Source: Phycisphaeraceae bacterium | GTDB taxonomy: Bacteria > Planctomycetota > Phycisphaerae > Phycisphaerales > Phycisphaeraceae | Length of the DNA stretch: 64,000 bases | Direction of reading: 5' to 3' | NCBI GenBank assembly: GCA_028284155.1 | Contig: JANQSF010000058.1 | Coordinates: forward strand, 24,732-88,731 | Shown here: piece by piece, positions 7,282 to 17,927 of the stretch | Numbering within the stretch: position 1 is the first letter of the stretch | Layout: each line of letters begins with the position of its first letter | The notes under the pieces: model-generated | Seen by the model: the letters and a program-made list of their open reading frames with translations, nothing else | Database searches by the model: none | Told to the model about the DNA's origin: nothing | Made by a program: the position numbers and the translations under genes

Positions 7282-10152
7282 TCACTCCACCCCCGCCCGT
7301 TCCCGCCCCGCCTGCGCGTGCGGGCTGTACGGGTCGATCGCCAACGCCTTGTCATACGCCTCACGCGCAGCCTCGTCCTCGCCCAACATCCGCAGCGCGT
7401 CGCCCAGCAGCGCGTAAGCCATGTCGTCGTCGGGGTCGATCGCGATCGCGCGGCGGAAGGCAAGCACGGCGCGGTCAGCCTGACGTGCGTTCATATGCGT
7501 GACGCCGACCTGCACGTGAATGCCAGGCAGCGCGTCGGAGATATCCAGCAGGTCACCCAACGCCCTGAGTCGTTCGCGGACGGACTCAGCCGACGCCGCC
7601 TCACGCTGGAGCCGCTCGATGCCGACCCAGTCGGCCCCGGACAAATCGGGGGTGTGGTCGGCACTGTTGGGGTAGTTGAACGACAGGACGGGGAAATCGG
7701 GCACGCGATGCCGCAGTCGCCCCAGGTGCGTAACGACACGCCGCAACTCGTTCGCGTTAGCCAATGACGACACGTTCAACTCGTCCAGCCAACCGGCCGG
7801 GTCATATGGCAAGGTCGTGACGCCCGAAGCGGCCATGAACGTCGTTGCAAAATCGTTGCGTTGATCGCTGACCGTTGGTGCGTCTTGCGTGAAGGCTCGC
7901 AACTGGCTCGGCCCCATGACGACGCGGGCCAACAGGTCGACGGCGCGGCGCGTGCCGAATCGGCGGAGGTCGAGTCGGACGAAGTCCGACGCGTTGAACC
8001 GTTGTTCGATCCGCTTCAGGTCGATCGGTTGCGCGCCGCCAACAAGAATGAACTCTCGGCCGTGCCCGACGAACATCAGGGCGTGTGGGAACACGTCGAT
8101 GAACGACGCGACCGCCATGCGCGCCGCCCGTGCGGGCATCTGATAAGCGGGCAGCCATTGGCTCATCAGGCCGGTCGGTGTGAGTCGTGCCGCCGCGTCG
8201 CAGTAATACTCGACTGAGTAAAGCCGCTGCACGCCGTCCTGCATCGGCGGCGGCGGCTCGCTGGTGATCAGGTCGTACCGCTCATTGGTCGCACGCAGGT
8301 AATGCCGCCCGTCGTCGTGGATGAAGCGAACACGCGAGTCGCGCTGCACACCGCCGTGCGTCCGGTCGAACGCGTCGGCGCTGCGCACGACCTGCGTGTT
8401 CAGTTCGACGACATCGAGTTGCAGGATCGTGCCGTGCATCGCGATGGCCGACGCGGTGTTGCCGACGCCGAACCCGATCAGCAGCGCTCTTTGAGGGGCT
8501 TCTTGTGCGAGCAGCGGGAAGTGGGCCATGTGACGCATGTATCGCTGCGCCCCGTCGTGCGTGGCCGACATCGAGTGGTTGTCGAAGTAGAGCCGTTTGC
8601 CCGCCGGTTCTTCGACGACGTAGGTCGTGTGCGCGCCGTTGCTTCGCAGGTGGGAGACGGCGTCGGCGAACTGCGCGGCCGGGCTGTTTGGTGTGACGGC
8701 GTTCGGGTTGAAGGTGCGCGGCGTGAGGATCGCCAGTGCCGACAAAGCGGCAACGACAAGGGCGGGCCGCCACCAGGTCAATCGTTGACTCGCACGCACC
8801 AATATCAAGCCCACGACCGCGACGGCGAGTACGGGTACGATCAACCGCATGGCGTAGAAGGCGTTGACGCGCGGCGCGATCCACATGAATACGATTAGCC
8901 CGATGCAGAACGCGACGGTGTTGCCGCCGTAGGCCAAGCCGACCCGCCTGCCCGAGCGTTGCAACGCGTCGCAGACCCAGGGCAGCAACATCGACACGCC
9001 GAACATCGCAGGAAACACGAACAGGCCGGTGAACACCGCGACCTGCAACAGACCGACCTGGAAACGGACGGTGACCGCTGAGCCTTCGGTCAGTTGCTGC
9101 CGCGCCGTCTCGATGCTCGACGCATTCAGCGCGTCGCGGATCGGGTAAGCGAAGTAGCACACCGCCGTATAGACGACGACGGCGACGACACACGCGGCCT
9201 TGATGTGCCACAAGCGCAACGCGGCGACACGGCGGACGACCGTGCTCGCGACAAAGATCGCCAAGACTGCCCAGAACGACACGAACGCCATGGCCGAGCC
9301 GCCCGTGCCGCCGAGGAACCAGACGCGTTTGACCGCGTCGCCCTCGATCGCGCCGGCCATGAAGCCGCCCAGCACAGCCAGGAACACGAGCGACGCATGC
9401 GACGCGGTTGCGTGCGTCGTGTTCGCCTCGACTGACGGCCGGGCCGTGTCTAACTGCTCGGCTGAATCGATCGTTTCGACATCGAGTGTCATGGGCGACC
9501 ACGCCGTTCCGCGCAGCAGGAAACCCGCGCCGATCAGCCCGTTCAGACCGACCATGACCCAGAACGTGACATCGTGGCCGAGCGTTCTCAGGAGAGCGAA
9601 CTGACAGACGACAACGGCGAGAGCCGCGCCCAACGTGTTCCACGCATACAAGCCGGACGCGATGCGACGGTCAGTTGTCGACTTGACGTCGTTGTCCGTG
9701 ACGGGCCGAAACGCATCGCAAAGCAGCGGGTACGTCACACCCATCAAGAAGCATGGCAGGCCGACGCAAAGCACAGCCGCAACGACCTGCATCGCGCGGA
9801 ACAGGATGCTTAACTCGTAGATGCCGTCACTGAGGGCGTACGGGAAGTCGCCCGCCGCGGCTGACAACGCCGGGGCGAGCAGCGGCGTGAGCATGGCCGT
9901 CGCGCTGACCAACAACTCGACGAGGCCGTACTGACGCAATGGCTGTGTGAGCCTGCACCGCGCGGCGATCTGTTGCGTGACCCATCGGCTGGCCAGCGCG
10001 CCACCGCCAAGCCCCAACAGAAACGCACACACGACCAGCGCGAAGCCGAGCGTGCCCGAGCCGAATCGGTCGGTCCAGATGCGGAACCACACGACCTGGT
10101 AGCCGAGGCTGACGAACCCGGACAGGGCGTAGGCAAGATAGACGCGCCGCAT
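7282..10152 (-). CDS. Fused membrane transporter-like / spermidine-synthase-like protein with C-terminal TPR
   Basis: This 956-aa protein starts with a long block of membrane helices (to about residue 500) resembling the MFS-like half of fused MFS/spermidine synthase proteins. A class I SAM-type domain follows, with the nucleotide loop IGFGVGNTASAIAMHG, then DVVEL and the DDGRHYLR...ERYDLI stretch typical of the spermidine synthase fold. The last ~90 residues form TPR units (AVLAFRRAIAIDPDDDMAYA and KALAIDPYSPHAQA). The true substrate is unknown: such fusions are common in planctomycetes and proteobacteria and need not make spermidine. The start ATG at 10152 fits the first membrane helix. Confidence 0.85.
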   Translation of the reverse strand: MRRVYLAYALSGFVSLGYQVVWFRIWTDRFGSGTLGFALVVCAFLLGLGGGALASRWVTQQIAARCRLTQPLRQYGLVELLVSATAMLTPLLAPALSAAAGDFPYALSDGIYELSILFRAMQVVAAVLCVGLPCFLMGVTYPLLCDAFRPVTDNDVKSTTDRRIASGLYAWNTLGAALAVVVCQFALLRTLGHDVTFWVMVGLNGLIGAGFLLRGTAWSPMTLDVETIDSAEQLDTARPSVEANTTHATASHASLVFLAVLGGFMAGAIEGDAVKRVWFLGGTGGSAMAFVSFWAVLAIFVASTVVRRVAALRLWHIKAACVVAVVVYTAVCYFAYPIRDALNASSIETARQQLTEGSAVTVRFQVGLLQVAVFTGLFVFPAMFGVSMLLPWVCDALQRSGRRVGLAYGGNTVAFCIGLIVFMWIAPRVNAFYAMRLIVPVLAVAVVGLILVRASQRLTWWRPALVVAALSALAILTPRTFNPNAVTPNSPAAQFADAVSHLRSNGAHTTYVVEEPAGKRLYFDNHSMSATHDGAQRYMRHMAHFPLLAQEAPQRALLIGFGVGNTASAIAMHGTILQLDVVELNTQVVRSADAFDRTHGGVQRDSRVRFIHDDGRHYLRATNERYDLITSEPPPPMQDGVQRLYSVEYYCDAAARLTPTGLMSQWLPAYQMPARAARMAVASFIDVFPHALMFVGHGREFILVGGAQPIDLKRIEQRFNASDFVRLDLRRFGTRRAVDLLARVVMGPSQLRAFTQDAPTVSDQRNDFATTFMAASGVTTLPYDPAGWLDELNVSSLANANELRRVVTHLGRLRHRVPDFPVLSFNYPNSADHTPDLSGADWVGIERLQREAASAESVRERLRALGDLLDISDALPGIHVQVGVTHMNARQADRAVLAFRRAIAIDPDDDMAYALLGDALRMLGEDEAAREAYDKALAIDPYSPHAQAGRERAGVE

Positions 10153-10220
10153 GACCCGTCACCATACCGCGCAGCGAGGCGGGACGTTGGATGTTCAACG
10201 CCGCGCTATGAACGAGTTGC

Positions 10221-10295
10221 GTGCCTGTGAATAAGCGAAGCGTTTCACAGCCTTCACGTTCTGATTCTGTGAAAGGCTTCGCCATTCACAGGCAC
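10221..10295. repeat. Family C inverted-repeat element, copy 1 (75 bp)
   Basis: Arms at 10221-10250 and 10267-10295 share a core of GTGAATAAGCGAAGCG then TTTCACAG and its complement. Copies 2 (31319-31393) and 3 (45995-46129, interrupted) have the same design. It lies in the divergent-side gap upstream of the membrane/spermidine-synthase gene. Confidence 0.85.
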
Positions 10296-10310
10296 CCTGC
10301 GCACAGCCGA

Positions 10311-10342
10311 AACCGCGGCTCGGACGGAGCCTCGCCCTCCCG
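10311..10342 (+). repeat. Family I repeat arm
   Basis: It contains CGGACGGAGCCTCGCCCTCC preceded by AACCGCGGCT. The reverse complement occurs at 63937-63967 at the right end of the window, so this is a dispersed repeat. Confidence 0.7.
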
Positions 10343-10375
10343 GTAACACGCGCGACATGTGCTACACATCTACAA

Positions 10376-11080
10376 CTACGGCCGAAGCCCGTACTTCACA
10401 ATACACCACAGCGCCGCGATGCCGTCACGCCAGGTGATCTTCTTCCCCTCCGCGTACGTTCGGCCCGAGTAACTGACAGGCGTCTCGTAAACCCGTGCGC
10501 CCCGTTTGGCGACTTTCGCCACGAGTTCCGGTTCCACGCCGAACCGGTTCTCCTCAACCGTGATCTGGTCAAGCAGCTCACGGCGGAACGCCTTGTAGCA
10601 GCACTCGATGTCGGTCAGGTTCAGGTTGGTGAACATGTTGCTCATCAGCGTGATGAACCGGTTGCCGACCGAATGCCAGAAATAGAGCACGCGGTGCGTC
10701 TCGCCGATGAAGCGCGACCCGAACACGGCGTCGGCCCGGCCGTCCAGTAGCGGCTCGAGCAGGCGGGGGAACTGGGCCGGGTCGTACTCGAGGTCGGCGT
10801 CCTGGATGATGACCAGGTCGCCGGTCGCCGCGGCGAACCCCGTCCGCAGCGCGGCGCCCTTGCCGCGGTTGCGGTCGTGCTGTTCAAAGATCACATCGTC
10901 CCGCCGATCACCCAGGTCGGCCGCCCACGCGCCGGTGCCGTCCGTCGATCCGTCGTCAACGATCACCAGTTGCCGGGCGACGCCCTCGGGCAGCAGCGCG
11001 CCGTCGACGCGCTCAATGACGCGCGGCAGGAGGTCGGCCTCGTTGTAAACCGGGATGACAATGCTGAGGGTGAGACTCAC
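10376..11080 (-). CDS. GT2 family glycosyltransferase, dolichyl-phosphate mannose synthase-like
   Basis: This 234-aa GT-A fold enzyme has the N-terminal [16 protein letters not shown] motif, [10 protein letters not shown] near residue 40 and the metal-binding [10 protein letters not shown] (DxD type) near residue 95. These features place it near polyprenyl-phosphate glycosyltransferases such as DPM1-like proteins, which transfer a sugar from a nucleotide donor to a lipid phosphate. No membrane helices are seen, so it is a soluble or peripheral type. The start is GTG at 11080. It is divergent from the UbiB kinase gene. The actual sugar is unknown. Confidence 0.88.
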   Translation of the reverse strand: MSLTLSIVIPVYNEADLLPRVIERVDGALLPEGVARQLVIVDDGSTDGTGAWAADLGDRRDDVIFEQHDRNRGKGAALRTGFAAATGDLVIIQDADLEYDPAQFPRLLEPLLDGRADAVFGSRFIGETHRVLYFWHSVGNRFITLMSNMFTNLNLTDIECCYKAFRRELLDQITVEENRFGVEPELVAKVAKRGARVYETPVSYSGRTYAEGKKITWRDGIAALWCIVKYGLRP

Positions 11081-11143
11081 GGCGGCCCAAGGTTACCTGA
11101 CCCAGCCGAACTGACAAACCCGGCGGCGAAACGATTCAGACGA

Positions 11144-11149
11144 TAAACT
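11144..11149 (+). promoter_or_regulatory. -10-like box TAAACT before the UbiB-type gene
   Basis: TAAACT ends 6 nt before the GTG start, which would give a leaderless mRNA. The same arrangement is seen before nadK, hisS and gdhA. Confidence 0.35.
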
Positions 11150-11155
11150 GCCACC

Positions 11156-12844
<1,689 letters not shown>

Positions 12845-12892
12845 GGCGGCGAATCGGTCCGTATCGCAAGGCTTCGTACAATACGTCTGTCT

Positions 12893-12961
12893 CGTGCCAC
12901 GGCCGTGTCGGCCGTGCGGAAGACTCTTAATGCACAGCACGGCCGACACGGCCGTGGCACG
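12893..12961. repeat. Family F inverted repeat (69 bp)
   Basis: Perfect 25-bp arms at 12893-12917 and 12937-12961 (CGTGCCACGGCCGTGTCGG core) enclose a 19-bp AT-richer loop. It lies between the convergent UbiB-type and TIR genes and could act as a bidirectional terminator, although no T-run follows. Confidence 0.85.
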
Positions 12962-12990
12962 AAATCGCTTCCCGCAATTGGTCTGCATCG

Positions 12991-14784
12991 TCAGATCGGC
13001 ATCGTGCTGATGCCGAGCGTGGTGCCCGGAAACGACACTTCCACGCGTTCGAATCCGTTCTCACCACCGGGGCGCAGCAGGATCATCGGGAACGGCCCGT
13101 CGCCTTTGATGGCCTGCTGGATCTGAATGAACGCCGGCTGGTCGGGCGTCGTGTGGCCGTTGTATTGGATCACGATGTCGCCGACGCGCACGCCGAGTTT
13201 ACTCGCGGCGCCATCGGGTTTGACTTCGTAGATGTACAGCCCGCCGCGTACGCCGAGTCGTTCAGCCTGCGTTGTGAATGACTTGGCGATCTTGGCGTAC
13301 AGCGTCGCGGTCGGGTCGTCCTTGCCGAACATCGTGGCGTAAGTGTCGAACAAGCGCACGCTGTCGGTGATTCGGCCGACCTTGCGGGCGTTGATCGCCT
13401 TGCCGACAACGACCTGCCACGAATCGTCCGGCTCGACCGTCCACAAGTCATCGAGTTTGGCCGGCTGCGCATCGACATATGCGGCGTATCGCTCAACCGC
13501 GGCCAACTGTCTGCCGGTCACAGCGCGGGCGTGTTCATCGAGCACGGCCAACTCATGGCCGATCTCTTCCTGACTGATCAGGTGATCCGGCCGGAGCACG
13601 GCCAGTTCCTTGAGCCGGCTCGATGTGTTCGGCGGCAGGTGTTTCTTGACGCTGTCGAGCACGCTCAAGGCTTGCAGGTGCGCCCGACGTGACGCGACCT
13701 CGAGTTGTTCAACATCACTCTTGATTAGTGCGATGTAAATGTCGCGGACCTCAGGGTCGATCGAATCGGACTCGGCCGAGTAGTCCATGTTGTTCAGCAT
13801 GGACGACATGCGCTTGCTCGATTGTTCGACCGCCTTGTCCAGTGTTTGCACGTACTCATAGACGGCGGGCAGGTCAGTCAGCGCGCTCTTGAGCGCGGGG
13901 GTCATCAGCGGCTTTGGCCTGCGTTCGCTGGCCATGAGTGCAAACGACCGCACGTGCGAGCGACGCAGCGTCTTCATGGCCGGCGCTTTGATCTTGAGTT
14001 GCTCGGCTGCGCCTGACGGAGTGTCCGAATCCACCACCGGGTTCTCAAAGTCCGCGATGGGCAGCGTCGATTTCACGATGTTCAGGCGTGCGTCGATTTG
14101 CTCGACCTGTGCCAGCACGTCGCTGGCCAGGACGCGCAGCACGCCTTGAGTTTCTGGTGAGTGTTGACCGTTCTTGTCATCGCCGGACGCAGGCGGTCCG
14201 TTGCCATCCGGCCAGGCGAGCAAGGTGATGGCGATCAACAACAGCACGGCCGCGACCGCGACGCCCGGTTTGAACAGGCGGTGTTGCGTGAGCGCCGCGA
14301 TACCGGACGCGGGTGTCGAATCCTGGTCTTGCGGTCTGTCGTCGTCGGCTTTGGACGAGGCGGGCGGCGAAGTGTCTGTCGATCCTTCGATCAGCGTCTT
14401 GATCGTGCCGGCCAGTTTTTCCAGGTGCGCTTCCAGCGGCGGCGTCAGCGCGTCCAGCCAGTGCGTCGTGCTGATGTAGTACTCCAAAGCCTTGGATGGC
14501 CTGACTTCCTCGACGCGCAGCGGGATGATCGGCCGAGCGTTGTGCACGGCACGCTCGACCTCGCGCTTAATCTGCTTCGACGTGTTGGCGTTGTCGGTGA
14601 AGACGAGCACGAGCACGTGGCTCTGCTCGATCGCGTCGATGATCGCGGCGCTCCAGTCCTGTCCCGGCAGCACGTCGCGCGGGGCCATCCAGCAGCGGAC
14701 GCCGTTCTTCTCGAGCGTGGCGCACGTCGCGTCGGCGACGGTCTTGTCGTCGGTCGAGTAGCTGATGAAGGCGTCGTACCGCAT
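12991..14784 (-). CDS. TIR domain membrane protein with C-terminal PDZ-like domain
   Basis: This is a 597-aa protein. Residues 2-~130 form a TIR domain (YDAFISYS, then RCWMAPRDVLPGQDW, then a Glu-rich helix KREVERAV with E75 as candidate catalytic Glu). Many bacterial TIR domains cleave NAD+ or signal in defence. A low-complexity linker leads to one membrane helix at about 173-191. A long helical region follows, and the last ~85 residues resemble a PDZ domain (YEVKPDGAASKLGVRVGDIV). The TIR domain would be cytoplasmic and the PDZ end periplasmic. The start at 14784 is the first Met that gives an intact TIR strand; longer starts run into purM. It lies 20 bp after purM on the same strand. Confidence 0.88.
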   Translation of the reverse strand: MRYDAFISYSTDDKTVADATCATLEKNGVRCWMAPRDVLPGQDWSAAIIDAIEQSHVLVLVFTDNANTSKQIKREVERAVHNARPIIPLRVEEVRPSKALEYYISTTHWLDALTPPLEAHLEKLAGTIKTLIEGSTDTSPPASSKADDDRPQDQDSTPASGIAALTQHRLFKPGVAVAAVLLLIAITLLAWPDGNGPPASGDDKNGQHSPETQGVLRVLASDVLAQVEQIDARLNIVKSTLPIADFENPVVDSDTPSGAAEQLKIKAPAMKTLRRSHVRSFALMASERRPKPLMTPALKSALTDLPAVYEYVQTLDKAVEQSSKRMSSMLNNMDYSAESDSIDPEVRDIYIALIKSDVEQLEVASRRAHLQALSVLDSVKKHLPPNTSSRLKELAVLRPDHLISQEEIGHELAVLDEHARAVTGRQLAAVERYAAYVDAQPAKLDDLWTVEPDDSWQVVVGKAINARKVGRITDSVRLFDTYATMFGKDDPTATLYAKIAKSFTTQAERLGVRGGLYIYEVKPDGAASKLGVRVGDIVIQYNGHTTPDQPAFIQIQQAIKGDGPFPMILLRPGGENGFERVEVSFPGTTLGISTMPI

Positions 14785-14804
14785 GCTCCAACCCCCGCTT
14801 GAAC

Positions 14805-15932
14805 TCAACTCATCACCACACGGCCGTTGCCCTTGGTCACCTTGCCGATGACGTGTACGCGTTCGCCCTTGCGTTCCAGGTGTCGTGCAGCCGACTCGGC
14901 GAAGTGCGGGCGGACAATGACGCAGTAGCCGATGCCCATGTTGAACACACGCCACATTTCAGCGTCTTCGACACGCCCGTGTTGCTGGAGGAACTTGAAG
15001 ATCGGCGGAACGGTCCAGGCCTTCGTATTGATCTTCGCGTTCAAGTCGGGACCGAGCGCGCGGGGCAGGTTGTCGACCAGCCCGCCGCCGGTAATATGCG
15101 ACATACCCGACACAACCTTCTTGACCTTGTACTTACGCAGCAATGAAACGACCTGCTTCGCGTAGATGCGTGTCGGGGTTAGCAACACTTGCCCCAAGGT
15201 CTGCTCGGTTTCCAAGGCGTCGTACGTTTTCTTCAGGTCGAGTTTCGCTTCGCGCAGGATCGCGCGGATGAGCGAAAAGCCGTTGGAATGAACGCCGTCG
15301 GATTCCAGACCGAGGATCACGTCGCCCTCTTCGACGCGCGTGCCGTCGACGACCCGGCTGAGTTCGACGACGCCGACGGCGAAGCCGGCCAGGTCGTATT
15401 CGTCCTTGTCGTAGATGTCGGGCATCTCGGCCGTCTCCCCGCCGAGCAGCGCGCAGCCTGCCAACTCACAACCGTCGGCCACGCCCTTGACGATGTGTTC
15501 GATGTTCGCCGGGTTGACTTTGTGCGTGCCGATGTAGTCGAGGAACAGCAGCGGCTCGGCGCCCTGCACGATCAGGTCGTTCACGTTCATCGCGACGCAG
15601 TCCTGGCCGATCGTGTCGTGCACGCCGAGTTGGATAGCGAGTTTCACTTTCGTGCCCACGCCGTCCGTGCACGCCACGAGCACGGGGTCGCGGTAATTGC
15701 GCTTGAATAGACGTTCGTTGAAGTCGAGCCGGAAGCAGCCCGCGAACGCGCCGTCTCGGCCGAGCACCCGCGGGCCGTATGTCCGCCGCATATGGGCGAC
15801 GATCCGGCGGGCCGACTCGTCGCCGGCGTCGATATCGACACCCGAGCCGGCGTAGGTCATGCCCGCGGGCTCAGTGGTTGCGGGGGTGATGGGTGGGTCG
15901 GCCAGATCGTTGTCGGCGGTTTTGGGCGGCAT
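14805..15932 (-). CDS. purM: Phosphoribosylformylglycinamidine cyclo-ligase (AIR synthetase)
   Basis: PurM makes aminoimidazole ribotide from FGAM with ATP in purine synthesis. Visible signatures are AGSGVDIDAGDESARRI, ACTDGVGTKVKLA, NDLIVQGAEPLLFLDY and GLESDGVHSNGFSLIR, followed by the C-terminal SHITGGGLVDNLPR. The ATG at 15932 gives 375 aa. An ATG at 15860 directly before TYAGSG would give 351 aa, closer to the family norm, and cannot be excluded. The TIR gene follows 20 bp downstream, so a shared transcript is likely. Confidence 0.95.
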   Translation of the reverse strand: MPPKTADNDLADPPITPATTEPAGMTYAGSGVDIDAGDESARRIVAHMRRTYGPRVLGRDGAFAGCFRLDFNERLFKRNYRDPVLVACTDGVGTKVKLAIQLGVHDTIGQDCVAMNVNDLIVQGAEPLLFLDYIGTHKVNPANIEHIVKGVADGCELAGCALLGGETAEMPDIYDKDEYDLAGFAVGVVELSRVVDGTRVEEGDVILGLESDGVHSNGFSLIRAILREAKLDLKKTYDALETEQTLGQVLLTPTRIYAKQVVSLLRKYKVKKVVSGMSHITGGGLVDNLPRALGPDLNAKINTKAWTVPPIFKFLQQHGRVEDAEMWRVFNMGIGYCVIVRPHFAESAARHLERKGERVHVIGKVTKGNGRVVMS

Positions 15933-15984
15933 CGTTGGACAGTTTATGGAATGCGCCGGCCGACGGGGCGGGCGTTTCAAAACA

Positions 15985-16042
15985 GTGAGGCAGACATTCC
16001 TGTTTGCCGGCTTGGGAAGGCAGACAGGAATGTCCGCCCCAC
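15985..16042. repeat. Family D inverted repeat, copy 2 (58 bp)
   Basis: Arms at 15985-16008 and 16019-16042 carry the GGCAGACA-type core in opposite orientation. The same element sits inside a family C element at 46027-46086. It lies between purM and the fur-family gene. Confidence 0.85.
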
Positions 16043-16164
16043 TACTCTAAGTTGCGAATCAGGCGCTAAGTCGCTTCACAGTCAATCGATAGGGCCTATC
16101 GAGTGGGCAGACGAGCGGGTATCACGTGCATAGAATGAGGTCGGCCCCCACAGGTTCCTGCCTG

Positions 16165-16683
16165 ATGCACGCTCACGATGCCAAATCTGTCGCCGACCTA
16201 TTGACCCGCCACGGTTTACGCCGAACGCGGCAGCGTGTCGCGTTGTATCAGGCCTTGGCGGCCAGCAAGGCGCATCCGACGGCGGATGAGTTGTACCGCG
16301 CCGTCGCCGACGACCTCGACGGCATCAGCGTTGCGACGGTTTACAACAGCCTCGAAGCGTTTTGTAAGGCGGGGCTGATCAACAAGCTACCGCCCGCGCC
16401 CACGACGGATCGTGTCTTTGACGATGAGGGGGAGGCAGACGCCGACACCGCCGCCAGCGAGGTGCCGTCGAGCGGCCGGGCCGCGCGGTACGACGCCTCG
16501 ACACATCCGCACATGCACATCCGCTGCCTTCGCACCGGGCGCGTCCGCGACGTGCCGGACGACCTCGGTGAGCAGTTGCTCGCGCACCTGCCGCAGGACG
16601 TGCTGCGGCGGTTGGAGGATGAGTTGGGGTTTGACGTCCGGCAGGTGCAGGTCGAACTGGTGGGAGAGAGCCGGTCGCGCTAA
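16165..16683 (+). CDS. Fur-family metal-dependent transcription regulator
   Basis: Residues ~10-75 form the winged helix typical of the family (LLTRHGLRRTRQRVALYQAL, then SVATVYNSLEAF). The metal-sensing segment THPHMHIRC is near residues 113-121. The CxxC pairs that hold the structural zinc in most Fur and PerR proteins are absent. An acidic, low-complexity insert (about residues 86-107) separates the two halves. The start at 16165 is preferred because a TAGAAT -10-like box at 16131-16136 would place the transcript start after the upstream ATG (16135). The stop codon lies within a family A repeat, so the exact C-terminus was set by that insertion. Iron, peroxide or zinc sensing cannot be decided. 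Confidence 0.88.
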   Translation: MHAHDAKSVADLLTRHGLRRTRQRVALYQALAASKAHPTADELYRAVADDLDGISVATVYNSLEAFCKAGLINKLPPAPTTDRVFDDEGEADADTAASEVPSSGRAARYDASTHPHMHIRCLRTGRVRDVPDDLGEQLLAHLPQDVLRRLEDELGFDVRQVQVELVGESRSR

Positions 16684-16695
16684 GCCGCAAGCGGC
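16677..16695 (-). repeat. Family A repeat overlapping the fur-family stop codon
   Basis: The reverse complement of GCCGCTTGCGGCTTAGCGC supplies the TAA stop (16681-16683) of the regulator gene. Confidence 0.85.
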
Positions 16696-16765
16696 TGCGG
16701 CGGCAACCATCACAGCCTTTTGTTAGACTCTCGCGATCGACCTTACCTCGATCGGGAGTCTTGTC

Positions 16766-17869
16766 ATGTCGAAGTTGAGCCTTATCACCGCGTCATTGCT
16801 TCTTGTCTCGTTGTTCGTCGTGGCCGGCTGTGCGGGGCCGAAGCCGGCCGTGCCGCCATATGTCGCCACAGACGCGCCCATCGACCCGATCGTGTCGCAC
16901 AGCGCGCCGTACCCGACGATCGGCAGCGTCATCCGCAAGGACGGCCGACTCGACATGCTGCTCGACGCCGACGCGAAGATCGAGGTGTTGGCGGAGGGCT
17001 TCGTCTGGACCGAAGGCCCGGTCTGGGTCAGCGGCTTTGCGGGCGGGCATCTGCTGTTCAGCGACATCCCGCCGAACGCGATTTACAAGTGGGAAGAAGG
17101 CCAAGGCGCGTCGGTCTGGATGCGGCCGTCAGGCTATACCGGCTCGACACCGCGCACGGGTGAGCCGGGGACGAACGGCCTGATCCTCGACGCCGGTGGC
17201 CGACTGGTCGCCTGCGCGCATGGCGACCGTATGGTCTTCCGTCTCAACTGCATCTGCGACCCGCAGGGCGGGCGGACGGTTTTGGCCGACAAGTACATGG
17301 GCAAGCGGTTCAACAGCCCGAACGACCTGGTTTATCACTCGAACGGCGACCTTTACTTCACCGACCCGCCGTACGGCCTGCAAAAGCGCATGGACGACCC
17401 AGCCAAGGAACTGGATTTCCAAGGCGTTTATCGACTCGGCACGGACGGCAAGATCACGCTGCTGACGGACAAAGTGACGCGGCCGAACGGCATCGCGTTT
17501 TCGCCGGACGAGAAGACGCTCTACGTGGCCAGCAGCGATCCGAAGCTGGCTGTGTGGCATTCATTCCCCGTCAACGATGACGGCACGCTGGGCGAGGGCA
17601 AGGTCTTCGCCGACTTCACCGACAAGTTCGGCAAACCCGAATTCCCCGGCCTGCCCGACGGGTTGAAGGTCGATAAGGACGGCAACCTCTGGGCAACCGG
17701 CCCGGGCGGCGTGCACATTTTCGCGCCGGACGGCACTCACCTCGGCTCGGTCGCGACGGGTCAAAAGACCGCCAACTGCGCGTGGGGCGAAGACGGCAGC
17801 GTGCTGTATATCGCGGCTGACATGTACTTGGCTCGCATTCAGACCAAGACAAAGGGCGCGGGTTGGTAA
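16766..17869 (+). CDS. SMP-30/gluconolactonase-type lipoprotein
   Basis: The 367-aa protein has a lipoprotein signal: a hydrophobic N-terminus ending in VVAGC (lipobox, Cys near residue 21). The body is a six-bladed propeller of the SMP-30/gluconolactonase/LRE type, with EGFVWTEGPVWV, GTNGLILDAGGRLVACAHGD, NSPNDLVYHSNGDLYFTDPP and RPNGIAFSPDEKTLYVA. The acidic and Asn residues in these motifs normally bind the divalent metal. It probably hydrolyses a sugar lactone outside the cytoplasm; the substrate is not determinable. A TAGACT box at about 16724 may be its -10 element. Confidence 0.92.
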   Translation: MSKLSLITASLLLVSLFVVAGCAGPKPAVPPYVATDAPIDPIVSHSAPYPTIGSVIRKDGRLDMLLDADAKIEVLAEGFVWTEGPVWVSGFAGGHLLFSDIPPNAIYKWEEGQGASVWMRPSGYTGSTPRTGEPGTNGLILDAGGRLVACAHGDRMVFRLNCICDPQGGRTVLADKYMGKRFNSPNDLVYHSNGDLYFTDPPYGLQKRMDDPAKELDFQGVYRLGTDGKITLLTDKVTRPNGIAFSPDEKTLYVASSDPKLAVWHSFPVNDDGTLGEGKVFADFTDKFGKPEFPGLPDGLKVDKDGNLWATGPGGVHIFAPDGTHLGSVATGQKTANCAWGEDGSVLYIAADMYLARIQTKTKGAGW

Positions 17870-17881
17870 TCCCACGCCCTT
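17852..17881. terminator. Hairpin between convergent SMP-30 and PEP-CTERM genes
   Basis: AAGGGCG pairs with CGCCCTT across a short stem with an inner GGG/CCC. Read on the - strand it is followed by a T-rich stretch (TTTGTCTT), so it may terminate the PEP-CTERM transcript. It overlaps the end of the SMP-30 gene. Confidence 0.45.
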
Positions 17882-17927
17882 GGCGTTGATGTCGAATTGA
17901 TGTGTTGCTGATCCGGTGACTTACGTG

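Noticed and set aside
12991..14955. Longer start (14955) for the TIR protein
   Set aside because: The extra 57 residues overlap purM, are low complexity and precede the natural TIR beginning RYDAFISYS.
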